From positions 62,001-126,000 of the forward strand of contig JAJCZJ010000024.1 of NCBI GenBank assembly GCA_029262455.1: a DNA stretch of 64,000 nucleotides, read 5' to 3'. Of the stretch, positions 60,856 through 64,000 are shown in pieces (position 1 is the first letter of the stretch; every line of letters begins with the position of its first letter). Origin of the DNA: Deltaproteobacteria bacterium (GTDB taxonomy: Bacteria; Desulfobacterota; Binatia; HRBIN30; CADEER01). Below the pieces are notes generated by a model. That model did not search any database. It worked only from the letters and a program-made list of their open reading frames with translations, and was not told where the DNA came from. The translations under genes were made by a program, and so were the position numbers.

Positions 60856-62363
60856 GTCGAGGTATTTCGCGCGGCAAACGCCGAGGGCTCGATGCGTCGC
60901 TCTAGTTGTTCCAGATAGACCTGGGTCGTTGGTTCGATGCGGCGTAGGAACGGACGCGGGTACAGACCGATCCAAAGAATCATCACCACCAGTGGCACGA
61001 TGACTGCGAGCTCGCGGCGACTCAAATCCGACAACCCCAGATTGGCGTCGTTCGTCACCTCGCCGAAGAAAACGCGCTTGTAGAGACGCAGCATATACAC
61101 CGCACCGAGGACGACACCGAGGGTCGCCAACGCGCCGGCGATTGGCCAGGCACGGAATGCCCCCATGAGAATCAGGAACTCACCGACGAACCCGTTGGTA
61201 CCCGGCAGACCGATCGATGACAGCGTCACGATCAAGAACAACGACGCGAACACTGGAACGACGCTCCACAGACCGCCGTATTCGGAAATCAGGCGTGTGT
61301 GGCGTCGCTCGTAGATGAAGCCGACGAGCAAGAAGAGCGCTCCGGTCGAAAGGCCGTGGTTGACCATCTGGAGCACGCTACCGCTGACTCCAGCGTTGTT
61401 GAACGCATACAATCCCAACATCACGAAACCCAGGTGGGAAACCGAAGAATAGGCAACCAGTCGCTTCATGTCCGGCTGCACAAGGGCGACCATGGCGCCG
61501 TAGATAATCCCGCCGACCGCGAGCCCAGCCATGAGGATCAGCGACTGGTAGGCCACTGCAGGAAAGAGCGGGATCGCCAGACGCAGAAAGCCGTAGGTGC
61601 CGAGCTTGAGCAAAACCCCGGCGAGAATGACCGAACCACCGGTAGGAGCCTCGGTATGCGCATCGGGCAGCCAGGTATGAAGTGGAATCACCGGCACCTT
61701 GATCAAGAAGGCGAGCGCAAAGGCCGCAAACAGCCATGTTTGCTCGCTTGCGGTCAGCGGCGTTTCGTACAGCCGCAGGATCTCGAACGTGGCCTCTCCA
61801 GCGTCGGCCTGGCGCAGCCCGAGGTACAGAATCGCGACCAGCATCAAGGCGCTTCCCGACATCGTAAACAGGACGAACTTGAGGGTTGCATAGCGCCGAT
61901 TCGGACCACCCCAGATGCCGATCAGGAAGAACATCGGAAAGAGCATCAGCTCCCACCAAACGAAGAACAGAACCAGATCGAGCGCGACCAAGCACCCGAG
62001 CATGCACCCTTCCAACAGAAGCATCAGGCACATGTAGGACTTGACCTTGCTGTGGACATCACCCCACGCCGCCAGCAATACGATCGGCGTCAGGAACGTC
62101 GTGAGCATGATTAGCCACAGCGAAAACCCGTCGACTCCGACCGAATAGGAAACCCCCATGGACGGGATCCAACTCGCGTGTTCGGTGAACTGCATCGTGC
62201 CGACGTTGGCGTCAAAAGCCGCCAGCAGAACCGCCGAGAGCAACAGTGGAACCAGCGAGAAAACAAACGCTGCCCTGCGTGCAACCGCGACCGGCTCGGA
62301 CGGTAGCGCCGCCACGAAGACGGCGGCGATCAACGGTGCAAATACAATCGCTGAGAGTAACAT
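60843..62363 (-). CDS. nuoM: NADH-quinone oxidoreductase subunit M
   Basis: 506 residues, about fourteen membrane helices. The conserved VWWELMLFPMFFLIGIWGG holds the key glutamate of helix 5; KVPVIPLHTWLPDAHTEAPT carries the lysine and histidine motif of antiporter-like subunits, and KRLVAYSSVSHLGFVMLG follows. It forms one of the proton channels of complex I. The track ORF from 62606 is too long: ATG 62363 overlaps the nuoL stop by one base (TAATG). Gene order L-M is that of a normal nuo operon; nuoN should come next but the strand instead ends against the carboxyltransferase. Confidence 0.95.
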   Translation of the reverse strand: MLLSAIVFAPLIAAVFVAALPSEPVAVARRAAFVFSLVPLLLSAVLLAAFDANVGTMQFTEHASWIPSMGVSYSVGVDGFSLWLIMLTTFLTPIVLLAAWGDVHSKVKSYMCLMLLLEGCMLGCLVALDLVLFFVWWELMLFPMFFLIGIWGGPNRRYATLKFVLFTMSGSALMLVAILYLGLRQADAGEATFEILRLYETPLTASEQTWLFAAFALAFLIKVPVIPLHTWLPDAHTEAPTGGSVILAGVLLKLGTYGFLRLAIPLFPAVAYQSLILMAGLAVGGIIYGAMVALVQPDMKRLVAYSSVSHLGFVMLGLYAFNNAGVSGSVLQMVNHGLSTGALFLLVGFIYERRHTRLISEYGGLWSVVPVFASLFLIVTLSSIGLPGTNGFVGEFLILMGAFRAWPIAGALATLGVVLGAVYMLRLYKRVFFGEVTNDANLGLSDLSRRELAVIVPLVVMILWIGLYPRPFLRRIEPTTQVYLEQLERRIEPSAFAARNTSTYGR

Positions 62364-64000
62364 TACTTGAACAACACCAGCATCAGGCACGCCGCGCCGA
62401 TCAACATCACCAACGCATAGCTCTGAACGTTCCCTGTCTGAAGCCGGCGCACTCGCTCGCCCACCGCTCCGGTCAGGCGCGCGATCCCATTGACCGCTCC
62501 ATCGACCCCACGTGCATCGAGAACCTGCCAGAACATCTGCGACAACTTCATATACGGAGTCAGAATCAAGCCGTCGTAGATCTCGTCGACGTAGTACTTG
62601 TTCCACAGGAGACCGTACAAACCGCCCACGCGCTCCTGCACCTCGTCAGCCTTGCCGGGAGACACGAGGTACATCCAATACGCCAGGTAAACGCTCGCCA
62701 GGGCGATCGCCGTCGTTACAACCGTCAGCAACACCACGACGACACCGCTCAAATGATGGCTCCCGTGCGGTAAGACCGCCAGCGCCGGTGCCAGATAGTG
62801 ATCGAGTTGGTTGCCCCACAGGACTCCGTGAGGAAGCCCCACCCAGCCGCCAACGATCGAGAGACCCGCCAATACTACGAGCGGGATCGTCATCGACGGA
62901 GGAGACTCGTGCAGGTGAGCCGCGCGGTCGGCATCGACCCGACTCTCCCCCTCAAAAGCGAGAAAGTAGGCGCGGAAAATGTAGAACGCCGTCATCGCGG
63001 CGGCACCCAACCCGACGATCCACAGCGCGTAGTGACCGCCGGCGAATGCGGACTCGAGAATCAAATCCTTAGAGAAAAAACCAGCCAAGATCGGCACACC
63101 AGCAATCGCCAGCGCCCCGATCAAGAAGGTCGCCGCGGTAATCGGCATCTGCTTGCGCAAGCCGCCCATCTTGTAGACGTCCAACTCGCCGTGCATCGCA
63201 TGCATCACGCTGCCTGCACATAAAAACAGCAGAGCCTTGAAGAACGCATGCGTCATCAAGTGAAAAACCGCCGCGGAAAACGCGCCGACGCCAACCGCCA
63301 ACACCATGTAGCCGAGTTGCGATACCGTCGAGTAGGCGAGGATCTTCTTCAGATCCCGCTGCACCAACGCGATCGAAGCCGCGAACAGCGCGGTAGCGGC
63401 GCCAATCACTGCGACGATGCCCATCGCAGTCTCCGAGTGCACATAGAGAGGTGACAGGCGACACATCATGTAGACGCCAGCTGTGACCATCGTCGCGGCG
63501 TGGATGAGCGCGGAGACCGGAGTTGGACCGGCCATCGCATCCGGTAGCCATACATAGAGCGGGATCTGAGCCGACTTGCCGGTCGCCCCGATCAAGAACA
63601 GCAGGCAAACCGCTGTCACGACACCCGGCGCGTGATCGTGCAAAGTCGTCGCCATCGCATTGATGTCAGTGAACCGCAGAGAGGCTTGTCCCAGATCGAC
63701 GAGGTTCCAAAACAACAGGAACATCCCGATCAGAAAAGCGGCGTCGCCGACACGGTTCGCGATAAACGCCTTCTGACCGGCGTCGGCGTTGGCGAGGTCC
63801 TTGTACCAAAACCCGATCAAGAGGTACGAGCAAAGCCCGACACCTTCCCAGCCGATGAACAACACCGGCAACGAATCGCCGAGCACCAAAATCAGCATCG
63901 AAGCAGTGAACAAATTCAAATACGCGAAGTACCGCGCCTCGTCCTCGTCGTCGTGCATGTAGCCGACCGAATAGAGATGGATCAGAAAGCCGACGCCGGT
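62363..64000 (-). CDS. nuoL: NADH-quinone oxidoreductase subunit L (5' end outside window)
   Basis: The frame is open up to base 64000; the ORF track begins only at an internal methionine (63958). Before it, GFLIHLYSVGY is a conserved part of NuoL, so roughly the first 100 residues are missing. Visible marks are LFIGWEGVGLCSYLLIGFWY, with the helix-5 glutamate, and QIPLYVWLPDAMAGPTPVSA with the channel residues, then the long C-terminal amphipathic helix region. It is the distal proton-pumping subunit of complex I. The stop TAA overlaps the nuoM start. Confidence 0.95.
   Translation of the reverse strand, partial: TGVGFLIHLYSVGYMHDDEDEARYFAYLNLFTASMLILVLGDSLPVLFIGWEGVGLCSYLLIGFWYKDLANADAGQKAFIANRVGDAAFLIGMFLLFWNLVDLGQASLRFTDINAMATTLHDHAPGVVTAVCLLFLIGATGKSAQIPLYVWLPDAMAGPTPVSALIHAATMVTAGVYMMCRLSPLYVHSETAMGIVAVIGAATALFAASIALVQRDLKKILAYSTVSQLGYMVLAVGVGAFSAAVFHLMTHAFFKALLFLCAGSVMHAMHGELDVYKMGGLRKQMPITAATFLIGALAIAGVPILAGFFSKDLILESAFAGGHYALWIVGLGAAAMTAFYIFRAYFLAFEGESRVDADRAAHLHESPPSMTIPLVVLAGLSIVGGWVGLPHGVLWGNQLDHYLAPALAVLPHGSHHLSGVVVVLLTVVTTAIALASVYLAYWMYLVSPGKADEVQERVGGLYGLLWNKYYVDEIYDGLILTPYMKLSQMFWQVLDARGVDGAVNGIARLTGAVGERVRRLQTGNVQSYALVMLIGAACLMLVLFK

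Overview
The window is one continuous piece of chromosome from a GC-rich, Gram-negative, aerobic or microaerobic heterotroph. It carries a haem-copper oxidase operon of the cbb3 kind, complex I subunits NuoL and NuoM, many lipoprotein or signal-peptide-bearing proteins, CoA-based metabolism and a wax ester/triacylglycerol synthase. I see no rRNA, tRNA, phage, integrase, transposase or CRISPR array. The gene mix fits an uncultured soil or aquatic lineage, perhaps deltaproteobacteria-like or Binatota-like, but the window holds no phylogenetic marker, so that placement is inference.

Left part (1-13.3 kb). After the tail of a DUF1566 protein come a small secreted phosphatase and an OsmC protein. 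The respiratory block follows: a TauE/SafE-like protein, two unknown membrane proteins, a dihaem cytochrome c, ccoN, ccoO, an unknown small membrane protein, a single-helix FixP_N-like protein and the copper ATPase ccoI. The usual CcoP seems to be split into two separate genes. Converging on this block is a two-component pair: a kinase with a FixL-like PAS domain and a receiver-only response regulator. A trihaem cytochrome c gene closes the section.

Middle-left (13.4-26.7 kb). This is a stress/dormancy-type island: three universal stress protein genes (one a tandem fusion), two CBS-domain proteins, a lysine-rich basic protein, a WS/DGAT acyltransferase, a PRPP synthetase next to an AMP/thymidine-phosphorylase-family enzyme, a phospholipase-D-type synthase, two head-to-head lipoprotein genes, and an aminoglycoside-phosphotransferase/AAA kinase fusion beside the tandem Usp. 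The content resembles the hypoxia regulons known from mycobacteria.

Middle (26.9-41.4 kb). A cysteine-rich secreted protein is followed by a broken copy of a DUF748 gene end, an ABC1/UbiB kinase, the intact DUF748 gene, a DUF1206 membrane protein, an unusual Rieske/thiamine-diphosphate enzyme fusion, a proton antiporter, a TruC-like pseudouridine synthase, and separate metabolic genes (SDR, hotdog thioesterase, sulfotransferase, DUF1214).

Right part (41.4-64 kb). A 208-bp dispersed repeat with a covarying hairpin occurs at 41.5 kb and again at 59.0 kb. Between the copies lie a large G8-domain secreted protein, a class III CoA-transferase, a membrane hybrid-sensor-type histidine kinase, a pair of paralogous small unknown proteins, an SDR, a 3Fe-4S ferredoxin, a palindromic tandem repeat, a GNAT protein, an FG-GAP protein with two dockerin-like repeats, a BKACE enzyme, a phosphotransferase and glucose-6-phosphate isomerase. 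A carboxyltransferase and the nuoM/nuoL end of a complex I operon, cut by the window edge, finish it. Short tandem repeats sit exactly at the start codons of two genes (14 bp x5 and 7 bp x5).
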